Source: Calycina herbarum (lineage: Eukaryota > Ascomycota > Leotiomycetes > Helotiales > Pezizellaceae). From it: a stretch of 64,000 nucleotides of DNA. The position numbers were made by a program, and so were the translations under genes. The number at the start of each line of letters is the position of its first letter. The first letter of the stretch is position 1. Positions 44,079 to 55,396 of the stretch are shown here, piece after piece. The stretch is taken from positions 62,001 through 126,000 of the forward strand of contig LLEY01000166.1 in the NCBI GenBank assembly GCA_001414485.1, in the 5' to 3' direction. The notes beneath the pieces are model-generated. The model did not search any database and was not told the DNA's origin. It worked only from the letters and a program-made list of their open reading frames with translations.

Positions 44079-47000
44079 TCAATAGTGCCCACCCCCAGCA
44101 CCACCCAAAAATTCTGCTTCTCCACCACCAGCACCACTACTAGGAGGAAATCGATATTGATTAAACAGTGGCATCTCGAAATCCGGTTGATCAGGTGGGA
44201 ATAATGTATCGAAGACATCCTAAACTATGATTAGCATTTCTCATCCACAATTCCTTCAGTCTCCCCCCATTCTCAACCGTCTCTCCAATTGTTTGGTTGA
44301 GAACTCGGGATAAACGAGAGCACCAAAATAAAAAAACTCACCCAATCAATATCCGCCATCAAATCATCAGTTCCCACAGTCGAAACCGCAGGCGTAGTCC
44401 CCAGCGCACTACTCCCCCCCTCACTCCCCGCCTCAGGACTCGCCTGATTCGGCAACGCCCAAAGCGCCTCCCCATTACTCACCCCCGCGAAGACCATATC
44501 CGGCATCTTACCTTGCCCCATCTCATTCGCCGTCCCAGTTCCAGCAACAGGAGCAGCAGCAAAAGCCATATTCTGTTGTTCCACAGCCTGAGATCTAGCA
44601 GCCGCCTCCGCCAACGCAGCCGCTCTCGCTTCCGGATTCTTAAGGTATATGAGTTGTTTATTTTCGGTGGCTAACATGCCATTTGCTACTCGAGGAGGTC
44701 TTTGACCGATGTGACGATCCATGTTTGTTGGTGCTCGCATCCCACGCATGGATTGGTAGATTGCGGTTTTTTGCTGGAGTTCTGAGAGCACGCGGAGGGC
44801 TTTGTTGCGTCGGGATTCGGCGGGGTCGCATTCGAAGATGTAGTCTAGACAGTGCCATATTCGATCTGCCTCTTTTCTCTTGGGGTAAACGTAGATTTCG
44901 AGGAGGAGAAGGAAGGCGGTGTGATATTGAGTCATGGCTCCTACGTACCATGCCCAGTTCTTTAAATCTGGTAGAGTTTCTAGGGCTACTGCTGTTTCGA
45001 GGTTTACTGTACCGTTTGCTAGCATGATGGCGCGAAGTCTGTCGGGCATTGGTGAGACGACGGAGTTGTGGTAGCGATGGAGAACCATGATGTGGAGACG
45101 GGAGAGTAGAAGAGCTTTCACGATCTTTGCTGCTTTCTGAACCGGTATACGATCATCCATAAGAGGGTCGTATTTTGCAGCCATGTTGGCCTTGAAAATT
45201 TCAATTTTACGTAGGAGGGCAGTGAGACTCATTTGGCGTTTTTCAACCTTCGGACGATCAACCCAGAGTTGTCTCATCATCTCAACGATTTCAAATCGAA
45301 TCAAGCAGAATGTAGAATCGGTCCAGCGATCTGCGAAAGCAGGAGTCTTCCCAGTGGCATGAAGGTCAACGTCGTTAACGTTCAGCGGTAATTTGGTATC
45401 GAATTCCCCTTTTCGGATTGAAGGTCTAGGACCTTGAGATTCGCAGGTACGAATGTCGAGGAAGCAAAGTTGATACCAAACTAAGCGGCGAACGTGGGTC
45501 TCCAATGGGTTCATTCCATAAGTTTCGCCGTCACGGTGTAGTCCCATACACTCTGCCATTCTCAGAGCAGCACCGAGTAGAACCGAATGTGCTCTTGATA
45601 CTTCGGCTCTGCACAGGGGTATCTAGCAGATGTTAGTAAGATTATCTTCAATTCAAATTGAGAATACTTACCAAATACATGACAAATCCCTGAAGCGTCT
45701 CCAATTTCGTCGTCCTTAAGAAATTGGCTCTTGCGAGAGCCGTCTCAGTCCCAAGCTTGAAGTTTGAAACCAAGTTCTCTCTCGAAACTCCAAAGTCTCG
45801 GATGACAGTACTTTCATCCATACTAACCGCTCCTGAGAACATAGCAGCAAATACAACTGATTGAATAGAGTTCGGAGGCTCAATGCCAAGAGACACTTCG
45901 TCCCAAAAGGAATCATATTCCTTTTCAAAAGTCGGGCGATGAACCGTTTGAGCAATAGAATGTACACATTCCCAGTACTGTTTGATGAGTCTATCTGCTG
46001 CTAGTCGGGAGGGGAGAAAGTCAACTAATGATGCCGATTGCCCTTGCGATCCGAAAAAGAAACCTGATGAGGGCATAATGTATGAAGGCCCAGGTTTAAG
46101 CCATTCGTTTGCGGGTGGTACTGGTTTAACAAATGATGCTGCTGATGGTTCCGTTCCCGTGGCATCTCTGTATCCGGTATTGTATGTATCCGTCATGGTG
46201 TGAGATAACTTGAAAGTATGTTAGCTAAGCTCAAGAAGTGGGATCTTCCTTTACTACTCGTAATTGAAATATAAGGAGAGCATATCAACCAGTCATCTAG
46301 CTCAAATATGAAAAGCTTACAGACAAGCACTGGCGAAAACTCGTAAAACCGGGGGCATCTGATCTCGCTAAAGACTGACTTGAAACTTTCGAAGTATATG
46401 CCTCCAAAAAGAAGGACGAAAAGAAGATGCCCAAAGCAAAATCCCCAAACCCAAAGACAAAAAAACCAACCTCCTGAGAAATCTTCGGTCTAAAAAACCC
46501 TCCAATCCTCTCTGTTATCCTCATCTTCCCCATCTGAATCCCAAGATCCAATAAATCGTCATCCTCTCCCTCCTCTCCATAAGCCGCGTCCTATGGTCCT
46601 TCGGTTAGCTCACTCCCATCACCCTTTGATTCCGTCGACTAAAGTACGAACCTCAACCGCCAAAGGCGTAGGCTCCAACTCCCTCTCGTCCTCATGCCCC
46701 GGCAAATCATCATCCGCATCATCAGGCAACGCCCTATCCCCTCTCCCCTTACCCCCTTGACCAACAACAACAGGACTCGGTTTCGCAACATCCCTCTCAA
46801 GCAACCTCTCCAAACTCCCAACCTTCTCCTTAATCTCCGTCAACTTAAGCTGACTAGCCTGATCCAGCGCCGGCGCCAAAAAAACACAATCCCTCGTAAA
46901 CTTAACACAATTCGTGCAAGGGTGTGATTTATTGCATTTCAATTTTCTCCGTCGACATTCCAGACAACTAGTAATCATGCGATTGCGTCTTCGAATCCTC

Positions 47001-47176
47001 GGTTGAGAGGACCCCGTTGAGGCAGATCCACTGGGACTCGGGGTGTTGGTAGTAGCACCTGCGGGAGGGGGAGAGGGGGAAACATGATTTGTAGGCGTCG
47101 GCGGAGAATCTTGTACTCCTTTCGGCGAGGGTCTTGGTTCATAGGTGTTGGGGTTGGAGGGATTAAAGTAATCCAT
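44079..47176 (-). CDS. Zn2Cys6 fungal-specific transcription factor
   Basis: Exons are 47176-46652, 46590-46471, 46208-45672, 45622-44342 and 44219-44079, about 867 aa with consistent phases. The zinc cluster at residues 71-97 has spacing C-x2-C-x6-C-x5-C-x2-C-x6-C (CLECRRRKLKCNKSHPCTNC then VKFTRDC). It is followed by a short coiled-coil dimerisation segment (LKLTEIKEKVGSLERLLERD). The middle-homology Fungal_trans region spans the ECVHSIAQTVHRPTFEKEYD to RAHSVLLGAALRMAECMGLH and RRLVWYQLCFLDIRTCESQG segments. The C-terminus is Ala/Gln- then Gly-rich. The frame is open farther upstream to beyond 47254 but without an ATG, so 47176 is chosen. Intron 46209-46470 (262 nt) is long for this window and its boundaries are the least certain. 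The target pathway is unknown. Confidence 0.85.
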
Positions 47177-47884
47177 CTTCGAAGGCTGGTTGCCTCTAAA
47201 GCGATCAAAAACGTGACTTTGAGGGTGGGGAAGGAGGCCGTTAGATTGGGCCAATGAGGTTGAGGTGCTATGTATTGTTATGCATATACGATGGGTAGCT
47301 CGTGCAACGGATGAGGGGAATGAGGTTGGGGTTTACGTTTTACGGGCGTAGCAAACTTTTGAATATGGTGATCATGAATGGATTGCGGCGTGGATGCGGT
47401 TCAGCAGGTCTACTTGCTGATTGGACGAAGCCACTGAGCTTCATCCAACGAATGAAGTCGGAACTACCGTACTCGACTTGATAAAGAATTTTATATCTAC
47501 AACACCACAAGCAACGTCACATCTCGTAAACGGCACGCGGGAAAACAAGATATAGTTTTTGTAAGTTCTTTTGGGATGCATATCTAACCGTCTAAACGCC
47601 TAAGAGACTCTCCCCAATACCAACAATGAAGGAAATGCATCAATAATGTCGGAAACATGGAAAACAAGAGCGCGTAGAGTTCATTAGGTCGCCCTCAGCA
47701 GGGACGAAGGAGGGATCTAGCATCCAGAGAAAATCCTGTGCCGGTCCTGGCATACTACAGGTATATCTCCTCTCCTTCATGAATTCATCGCACCGAAATA
47801 TCGCGGCAGGCTAAACCCATCCAATGCAAAACGCGAAAGAAGAAAGTTATACAGCGTACTTGTGGTCTGAAGAAGACTACGAGT
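47177..47884. other. Region between the Zn2Cys6 gene start and the YDJ1 stop
   Basis: Both genes are on the minus strand. This stretch holds the YDJ1 3' UTR and the regulator's promoter and leader. No ORF of interest. Confidence 0.5.
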
Positions 47885-49301
47885 TTACTGCGAAGCACAT
47901 TGCACACGTTCACCACCAGCACCCTCCTCGTCTTCGTCCATGGCAGTAGCACCTTGGGCTCTTGCTTGTTGTGCTGGGTCAACGTCCTCGAGGTCGACGG
48001 TCTCGGTCATAGTTTCAGCAGGTGGAACGATGCCAGTTGGGGATGGTGGAAGGATTTGTTTGAGTGCCTCGAACGCGGCAGGGTCGGTTGCAAAGCCCTT
48101 GGGAGGGAACTTGACGTCGAAGATGACATACAAGTTGCCATTGTCGTGGTGACGGTAGGATGGCATACCTTGATTACGGATCAATTTGACGGCGCCTATT
48201 TGAAGATTAGAAAAGCTGCTCGAAAATCGCGAGTTAGAGAAAACTTACCTGGACTAATAACCTCTCCTGGCATGATGTCGACACTCAACCATCTATCGTC
48301 CAAATGCTCAATGAAGATAGTACCACCAGCGAGAGCCGTAACCAAGTCGATTTCAGCGTGATATGAGAGATCATCCTCCTTACGTTGGAATCGGGCATGT
48401 GGCTTTTGCTCAATTTCGAAAATGACATCGCCCGGTTGAACACCAGGTGTCTGATCACCCTCTCCCCGGAATTCAATCTTGTGACCAGATCGAACACCTC
48501 TGTCGACGTGAACATGGAGGACCTTTCTCTCAACGACCGTCTTCTTTCCCATACATCCTCTGCACTTGTCCTTCTCTCGGATAAGCTCCCCCTCTCCATT
48601 ACAGTCTGGGCAGACGGTTTGGAATCGTTGGATCATGGGTCCCATTTGGCGCATCATGGTCTTCATTCCGTGGCCATCACATCCAGCGCACTTCTTGACA
48701 GCACCCTCCTTTCCACCACGCCCATCGCACTTGGAGCAAATGACCGACTTCTGCAGAGCCAGTTTGGAAACCTTGCCGCGATAGATATCTTCGAGGGAGA
48801 CTTTGTGTACGTGGTGGATTGTGCGTGCCTTTGGTGGACCTCGTTGTTGCATACCGCCGCCAAACATACCTCCGAGTCCTCCACCACCGCCGAAAGCAGA
48901 TCCACCTCCAAAGAATTGGGAGAAGAGATCTTCAGCGTTCATACCACCGGCTCCTCCACCACCCTCCAAGCCTTCCTCGCCATATTGATCGTAGATTGAT
49001 CGCTTTTGGGGGTCGGAGAGGATTTCATATGCATGGGAGAGGTCCTTGAATTTGTCGGCGGAATCTGGGTTGTGAGCATTCTTGTCTATGGTAATTGTTA
49101 GTTTTCCGATCTTTGAGCTTGACAATCGGTGGTACATACCAGGATGGTGCTTAAGAGCCCCGACTTTGTATGCTTTCTTCAACTCAGCTTCAGTGGCAGT
49201 CGGTGAGACCTGCGTGTTGGTTAGTTTGACATTCGGTAAGCCGAAATAGGGAGCAGGCAACATACCCCAAGGATGTCGTAGAACTTAGTATCTTTTGCCA
49301 T
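47885..49301 (-). CDS. YDJ1: Type I Hsp40 co-chaperone Ydj1/Mas5
   Basis: Ydj1 stimulates Hsp70 ATPase activity and delivers clients, including for mitochondrial import and Hsp90 maturation. Exons are 49301-49266, 49209-49140, 49085-48249 and 48195-47885 (introns 56, 54 and 53 nt), giving 417 aa. The J-domain (about 6-70) carries H34-P35-D36, which is created only when the second intron is removed. A Gly/Phe-rich linker (about 76-120) follows. The four CxxCxGxG-type zinc repeats start at C152, C168, C194 and C210. The two C-terminal beta-barrel substrate domains come next. The protein ends C-A-S-Q, a farnesylation CaaX box identical to that of yeast Ydj1, so it should be membrane-associated at the ER and mitochondria. 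Confidence 0.95.
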
Positions 49302-50342
49302 GATGGCTATTGTATTAAGAAGAAAGAGTTGTGTTTTGCGACTGGACTTCTATCCGATTCTAACCTCCGCCTTATCGTCGCAGGGTAGACTGCTGTTGAT
49401 ATTCTTTGTAGAAGCGATGGACGAGTGGCAGTCCTGTCTCTGAAGCGCACAGTCAGTATCCTACCAGACGCCAGACGTATTTTGAAAGCAAGTGAAGGAA
49501 AAATAGTTTGCGACAAAAAATGTAGGACAGAGGGGGAGGGAAGGGGCAACCGAAGAGCACCGACAATAACAACGGACCTTCAAGTTCAGGGTGAGGCTAC
49601 GGCCTTGCAAGGGTCGCAAGAAATGCAGAAATCTGAATTCGCAAGCTGAATTCGGTCGCACTGTCGCCCAAAGATCTGTGGGTGGAGAATTTGATGCTGC
49701 ACTTGAGTACAGGTGGGATTTGGAGAGGAGGATTCAGATTATTTGTGGTTTTGATGGTGCTTGACTCTGGGTCAGATCGCACTCTTTGCCCTGGAAGATA
49801 AAAGTTTGGCGAAGAAGAAGCCGAAAGAAGTCTATGGATTTCTATCCGCTAGCCGCGCCACCGTCATTCACAATCCAGCCTTGTTGGTTAGCCCACCACA
49901 CTACAATAAACTAAGCACTCTAGAAACTTCTATTAACTTATAGAAGCTAATACGAGTATATTATCTTTTGTAAATCAAAATTCCAAGCGTTTTCATAGGT
50001 TCATTTGCACAGGATATTGACGTCCTTTTCATCTGCTAAATTTAGTTTCCATGCACAAAGGGCATACATCCTTGTCCTTGTCTATTCGGTAACTAGCCAA
50101 TCGCATGTCTTTCTTCGCCTGCTGCCAAAAATCCATCTTTATCGATAAGAGTGAGTTCGGAAGTCTATCGGAGCACTCTACGAGTACTAGTATCATAGAG
50201 GGGCGGCTTGAGGAGGGGCAAGATGGTGGGCCACTTTTTCAGAAGCAGTGGTTATGATAGCAAAATCATTCACATTAAAAAGTAGTCTCAAGATCACAAT
50301 ACAGTCCAATTGCGAAATTATCTTTCCCCAAATAAGAACAAA
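49302..50342. other. Divergent intergenic region, YDJ1 / FCY1
   Basis: About 1.04 kb between divergent starts. The YDJ1 promoter should lie near 49302-49700. No supportable ORF or RNA gene. Confidence 0.5.
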
Positions 50343-51169
50343 ATGAATGACCAAGAAGCTTTTGCCATTGCTGTTGAAGAAGCTAAGATTGGTTATGGAG
50401 AAGGAGGTGTTCCCGTAAGAAACCATCCCCCATTTTACAATATGAAGGGATTTACTAACTAAATTCTAGATTGGAGCCGCTCTACTTTCCAGAGATGGCA
50501 AGTTATTAGGAAGAGGTCATAATATGCGTGTCCAGAAGGGTTCTGCAATTCATCATGTAAGTAAAGCATGCGGCTTTTCCTCTATTGTGTCAAAGTATCT
50601 AGGATACTAGGGAGCAGCACTAGAAAGGGTTAGGAGAGTTAAGATATATATTCTCAACCTCTCTTTCCTATCTCGGATAGTAGTTGCAACGCTAGATATC
50701 CGCACGGTGCTTGGTGGTGTTGTACATTTATTCTTCGTCATCATGTATACTTCAATTATTACCCCTATATGGGCCAAAAACTAAGAAACCCCCCAGGGCG
50801 AAACAGCAGCCCTAGAAAACTCCGGTCGTCTCCCAGCATCAGCCTACAAAGGAGCCACCATGTTCACAACGTATGTCACAGTTGCCAAACTTTATGATCA
50901 CACAGCTAATTAGCAAACCAAGTCTTTCTCCCTGTGATATGTGCACAGGAGCCTGTATTCTCTATGGAATATCCCGAGTGGTAATCGGAGAGAACAAGAC
51001 CTTCCTGGGCGGAGAAGAGTATTTGAAAAAGAGGGGTGTGGAGGTAGTGGTTTTGGAGAATAAGGAATGTCAGGATTTGATGGATAGGTTTATTAAGGAG
51101 AAACCTGAGGTTTGGAATGAGGATATCGGAGAAGAGGAGAGGGTTTACTCGAAGGAGATCAAGCAATAG
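50343..51169 (+). CDS. FCY1: Cytosine deaminase Fcy1
   Basis: Fcy1 hydrolyses cytosine to uracil in pyrimidine salvage; the same activity converts the antifungal 5-fluorocytosine to 5-fluorouracil. Exons 50343-50414, 50470-50556, 50797-50870 and 50923-51169 give 159 aa, close to the 158 aa of the yeast enzyme. The zinc-deaminase motifs are present: H53-G-E55 (the H is a ligand, E55 is the proton shuttle) and P-C82-D-M-C85. NMRVQKGSA and GRLPASAYKGATMFTTLSPC match the family closely. The N-terminus is about 9 residues shorter than in yeast and the C-terminus is longer (EERVYSKEIKQ). Intron 2 (50557-50796) is 240 nt, much longer than its neighbours. Confidence 0.94.
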
Positions 51170-51245
51170 GAGATATATAGTGTCAGCTTGTGCGTTGCCA
51201 AATAGAACAGCAAGTCTTTTGTACAATTTCTAGACTATCTATCAT

Positions 51246-52566
51246 TTATTTACTGGTTAGTCTGTGCAATTCCTCAAAATAAAATTTAAGATCATCAGGC
51301 TTAACGCCCGGGGTAATTCCTGTAAAATATGTCAGCACGGTCTCGTCTTTAGCAGAAGGAGTGGCAATCCTTACCATGACCAAGATTAGCAATCCAACCC
51401 TGCTTTCCTCCACCAAAACCAGCAATCATGTGCTCAACTGCCTTGGTAATCTCATCACTTGTTCCGTATAAGATTCCAGGATCTGCGTTTCCTTGAAAGA
51501 CAATGGGGCGATTGCCTCTGATCTTGACGGCTTCTGCGGGATCTTGTAGCCAATCTAAACCTACTACTTGGTATCCTAGGTCACAGAGCGAGTCCAAAGC
51601 ATACCAGGCTCCTTTTGCGAATACGACCATTGGAACTGGATCTAAATTCTTCTCCTTCAAGCGCTTGGGGAGATTCTCGGAAATGTAGGCAAGGTATGGT
51701 TGAGAAAATTCCTTGAAGGATTGTGGTGACAATTCGGCTGCCCATGAATCAAAGACTTGAACAATCTGTTCGATCATTCAGTGACGTATTCTAAAACCAG
51801 GAACTGCCAACATACCTGAGCACCTGCTTGAACTTGCAACGCCAAGTATTCGACACAGACTTCTGCGATCTTTTGTAGCAAAGCTTTACTAGCTTCAGCG
51901 TACTTGTAGACCCAAGTCTTGGTTTGGATAAACAGCTTGCTTCCACCACCCTCAACCATATAGCAAAGTAGAGTCCAAGGTGCTCCACAAAAACCAAATA
52001 ATGGAACCCTACCCTTCAGCTTATGCCTCGTCATAGTGATAGCCTTGTAAACATAGTCTAGTTCCGCAGCAACATCAACATCCTTCTTCATAATCTCTTG
52101 ATATTGTCCATCGTCCGGGGATTTCAGAGGAGTCGGGAAATGTGGTCCTTTTCCATCCACCATCTCAACCGTCATTCCCAGTGCTTGAGGAATCACCAGG
52201 ATATCGGAGAATATAATTGCAGCATCGATGAGGCCAGCGAATCTCTCAATGGGTTGTAGAGTCAAGGTGGAAGCGATTTCGGGGGAGCGACAGCAGGCGA
52301 AAAAGTCATTCTTGCCTTTGGCTTCGTGGTACTCTGGGAGGTATCGTCCGGCTATTGGGCAAGAGGGAATTAGTCGCTGTGTGGATGTGAGATAGAGGAG
52401 TTTAAACCTTGACGCATCACCCACATTGGTGGTCTCTCGACTTTCTCACCTACACCAAACCATCAGTCTTGCCCCTCAATTGTTGTAGTTGCTAAGAGGG
52501 GAGATGCGTACCCCATGCGGTTCGGAGGACCAAGTCATTCTGTAGGGGTTCAAATTGATGATCCAT
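51246..52566 (-). CDS. HEM12: Uroporphyrinogen decarboxylase Hem12
   Basis: Hem12 decarboxylates uroporphyrinogen III to coproporphyrinogen III in cytosolic haem synthesis. Exons are 52566-52512, 52449-52408, 52351-51816, 51765-51375 and 51319-51246 (introns 62, 56, 50 and 55 nt), giving 365 aa against 362 in yeast. Splicing yields the N-terminal signature [15 protein letters not shown] (residues 28-42), where the Arg residues bind substrate carboxylates. [15 protein letters not shown] carries the catalytic Asp. [20 protein letters not shown] is the second UroD signature, and [10 protein letters not shown] with ANLGHG-ITPGV closes the TIM-barrel. It converges on FCY1 (76 bp between stops) and diverges from the 804-aa gene. 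Confidence 0.95.
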
Positions 52567-52981
52567 TGTCTCTCTTTTTTGATATTCTATCGTGATTTGA
52601 AGTTGGGATTTCCAGGACAATTGCAAGTCGAAATTCGGATCGTCGGATTTCATGGAGGGGTTGATTTGGACGGGTGGCTTTGCCAAGAAGTTCCTGAAGC
52701 TTGGATCGCACGTCCCGCCTGTCACTTCCAACCTTCGGGAAGAAAGAGCTTCACTTCAGTGACTTCACGCCAATTCTTTCGCGCCGATTGGAATTGTTCC
52801 ACCTCAACTATCTCAATAAATACTCGACACGAAAGCCCTCAATTGGAAACGTCTTCTCGCGTCGCGCATCAACACCAATTCCTATCCCACGTCGGCCCAC
52901 CAAATGGTGTCGCTATCCCAAATTCCATGACCCTCTGCTCTCCTGTCTGCCGTCGAGCAGTACAGCGCCAAATAACCTCCC
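52567..52981. promoter_or_regulatory. Divergent promoter, HEM12 / 804-aa gene
   Basis: 415 bp between start codons. No individual site assigned. Confidence 0.5.
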
Positions 52982-55396
52982 ATGGCGAAACCGATATGGA
53001 TTTCCGATGATGTCCTGCACCGCTCCTATCAACGATTTCTCAGCGTGTCCAAAACAGCCAAGCGATATGGCAGCTTTGTGCCAGGTCCCTTGGAATCAAG
53101 GCGGCGCCTGGGGAAACGACGGATGGCATACGCCTCGGCCTCAACACCTACATCCTTGGGCGGCATAGGGGCTTTATGGGGATGGCTTAGGCAGTCCGAC
53201 AATATGCAATACGAGTGGCAGGCGCCCACAATACGTCCTCCAGCGGAAGAGCCACCGGATTTGGTGCAGGACTGGCTATCTGGATTGTCACCAATGCCAG
53301 CAAAAGAGATATCGAAACCGGCAAGGGCTGAGACTGAATTGAGTTCTCATGAAATTATGGACATTCCCGGGTCAATTGAGGAAGCTAAGGACTTGCCCAT
53401 TCGGTTTGTTGCTGCGCGTCCACAACCAATAGGTGCCTTGGCAGATTCTCTAAATTACAAACTGCTCTCCTTCCGCAGGTCTCTATCGGCAGCTGTGGGC
53501 GCAGAAAATAAGGAAGATGCAGTCAAGTTGTGCGGAATCTTTGCTCTACATCTAAAGCAAAGTCTTGCTCTCGGAGAGACCCAGGCTGCAGTTCTTCATA
53601 AAGTACTATCTTTGGCTGTTATGAAGGATATATGTCAAGCAATCCCTGACTCAAAAACCTCCAGTCTATGTCGCCTAGCACTCTACGAGGCAATTTGGGA
53701 AGGGATTTCTGCTTGCAAAGTGCTCGGTTTAAACGACTTTGGCTTGAAATTAACGGACAGAATTCTGAGCCGGCTCACGTATCTTATGGATTTACCTGAA
53801 GCTCGAGCGCTATCATCTACTATACTTCAATCACTTTCCCACGCTCAGCAACTCGATTTAAATGCTCCAATCACATCTATGGTACTTGCGTGGATGAGTA
53901 CCTGGCTCAGACAGGAGCCTCCTCTTCGCCTTGCCGAACAGTCGAGCTATGCAAATATCACATCGATAATTGAGCATGTGGATCAACAACTTCTATCTCT
54001 GGACAATCTCCTCATTGCGGCTTCAACAAACAATACGAAAACTAAACATACAAATTTCACGGCTGCACTCCAGTCTGCTAAAGATGATATGATTCGAGCT
54101 ATTCGTGCCATTGACCAACTGGAAAATAAATCTCGCGAGCATATCAAATCCGTGGTAGATCTTGCTCAGGCTCTTTCAAATATCACCAACCGTGCCGGCT
54201 ATGCTCGCAGAAGGCAATCACTGATGCGCCCTGCTGGTGTTTTGCGAAGCGTGATCATGTCTTGTTCTCAACACGTTTCCACCCTCGAGACCTTCTCCCA
54301 GAGGGTAAAGATGTCCCGTCTATTGATGAATCTCGTTGCACTATTACCCCAAGTCCACGATGACCTCTTCCATCAAGTCTGGCGCGATATGATTTCTTAC
54401 CGCAAGGATATGCAGCTCTCTACCTATGGCAAAGAATCGAAAAAGCAAATCCCAGTTTTCGCCCAGTGGTTACTCCAGCGGTGGATATCTCGGAATGAGA
54501 TTGCAGATCCTGTTTTTGTCAGTAACGCATATGCCATTTTGGCAAACTCCAAAAATGGAAAGGATTATGCAACCCTCCTGTTTGCTATTCAAAAATGCGG
54601 AGGAGATATTACGAATGCATATAATCAACTCTCGACCTTTTTTGTTGCCACTGGTCGCCCGTGCCTATTACTCAACATAGTTTCCGACCTACAGGACCGC
54701 CAAGTTCGTCTCCTTCCACAGCCCTTCTCTAGGTCTTTAGATATCATAAGTCAACACCATCCCGAGCTCGCTCGAAAATGTCTGGAGCTTTACAAAGAAT
54801 GGCTTTCAATCACACCGGAACAGCGCCATGTAGGTCGCCCCACTGGATTGCGACTCGAGTACTGTCCCAGTTTTGTTCTTTCGCTGATCGAGAACACGAC
54901 GATTCCTCCGAAACTTATCTGGGACCTTTTGGATATTCCCCTGTACGCAAGTTTAGACGTTTCTGTACAGCGAAATAGGCGAGAGCTAGCACCGGAAATG
55001 GTCAGTTTGATGGAACAAATGGCTCTCGCATTCTCCGCGGCCAAAACCCGGCCAGAAAGAGTGGCTCTGAGGAATGTGGACCAATGTCTAAACCACCTGG
55101 TTGCGCATGGGGTGAAGCAAATACCGGAGGGCATTTCTCAAGCCATTACTCATTCTGGTCTTACCAGGAAGCTTCTTGAGAATGATGGGATTATTGGGTT
55201 GGCGAGGGTGAGATGGTGTATTGATAAGATTGGGAGTATTGAGGGGGCGGAGGTTGCGAAGTCGGTGGATGAACAGGTTTATTATTATAAACGGGCTTGT
55301 TTGGAGAGGAGGGCTGCGAGGAGGAGGGTTAGGAGGGCGTTGCCTGTGGGGATTTTGGATCGGAGGATGGAGTTTGTTGATGAGAGGGATTTGTAG
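52982..55396 (+). CDS. Conserved-looking protein of unknown function, 804 aa
   Basis: A single-exon frame from ATG 52982 (CTCCCATGGCG). The N-terminus is basic (MAKPIWISDDVLHRSYQRFL, then KRYGSFVPGPLESRRRLGKR), compatible with a mitochondrial or nucleic-acid-related protein but without a clear cleavable presequence. The body reads as many short alpha-helices (for example DAVKLCGIFALHLKQSLALG and SNAYAILANSKNGKDYATLL), suggesting a helical-repeat fold such as PPR-like. No PPR consensus could be confirmed by eye. The C-terminus is strongly basic (RACLERRAARRRVRRALP). I do not recognise the family. It shares a promoter region with HEM12. Confidence 0.75.
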   Translation: MAKPIWISDDVLHRSYQRFLSVSKTAKRYGSFVPGPLESRRRLGKRRMAYASASTPTSLGGIGALWGWLRQSDNMQYEWQAPTIRPPAEEPPDLVQDWLSGLSPMPAKEISKPARAETELSSHEIMDIPGSIEEAKDLPIRFVAARPQPIGALADSLNYKLLSFRRSLSAAVGAENKEDAVKLCGIFALHLKQSLALGETQAAVLHKVLSLAVMKDICQAIPDSKTSSLCRLALYEAIWEGISACKVLGLNDFGLKLTDRILSRLTYLMDLPEARALSSTILQSLSHAQQLDLNAPITSMVLAWMSTWLRQEPPLRLAEQSSYANITSIIEHVDQQLLSLDNLLIAASTNNTKTKHTNFTAALQSAKDDMIRAIRAIDQLENKSREHIKSVVDLAQALSNITNRAGYARRRQSLMRPAGVLRSVIMSCSQHVSTLETFSQRVKMSRLLMNLVALLPQVHDDLFHQVWRDMISYRKDMQLSTYGKESKKQIPVFAQWLLQRWISRNEIADPVFVSNAYAILANSKNGKDYATLLFAIQKCGGDITNAYNQLSTFFVATGRPCLLLNIVSDLQDRQVRLLPQPFSRSLDIISQHHPELARKCLELYKEWLSITPEQRHVGRPTGLRLEYCPSFVLSLIENTTIPPKLIWDLLDIPLYASLDVSVQRNRRELAPEMVSLMEQMALAFSAAKTRPERVALRNVDQCLNHLVAHGVKQIPEGISQAITHSGLTRKLLENDGIIGLARVRWCIDKIGSIEGAEVAKSVDEQVYYYKRACLERRAARRRVRRALPVGILDRRMEFVDERDL

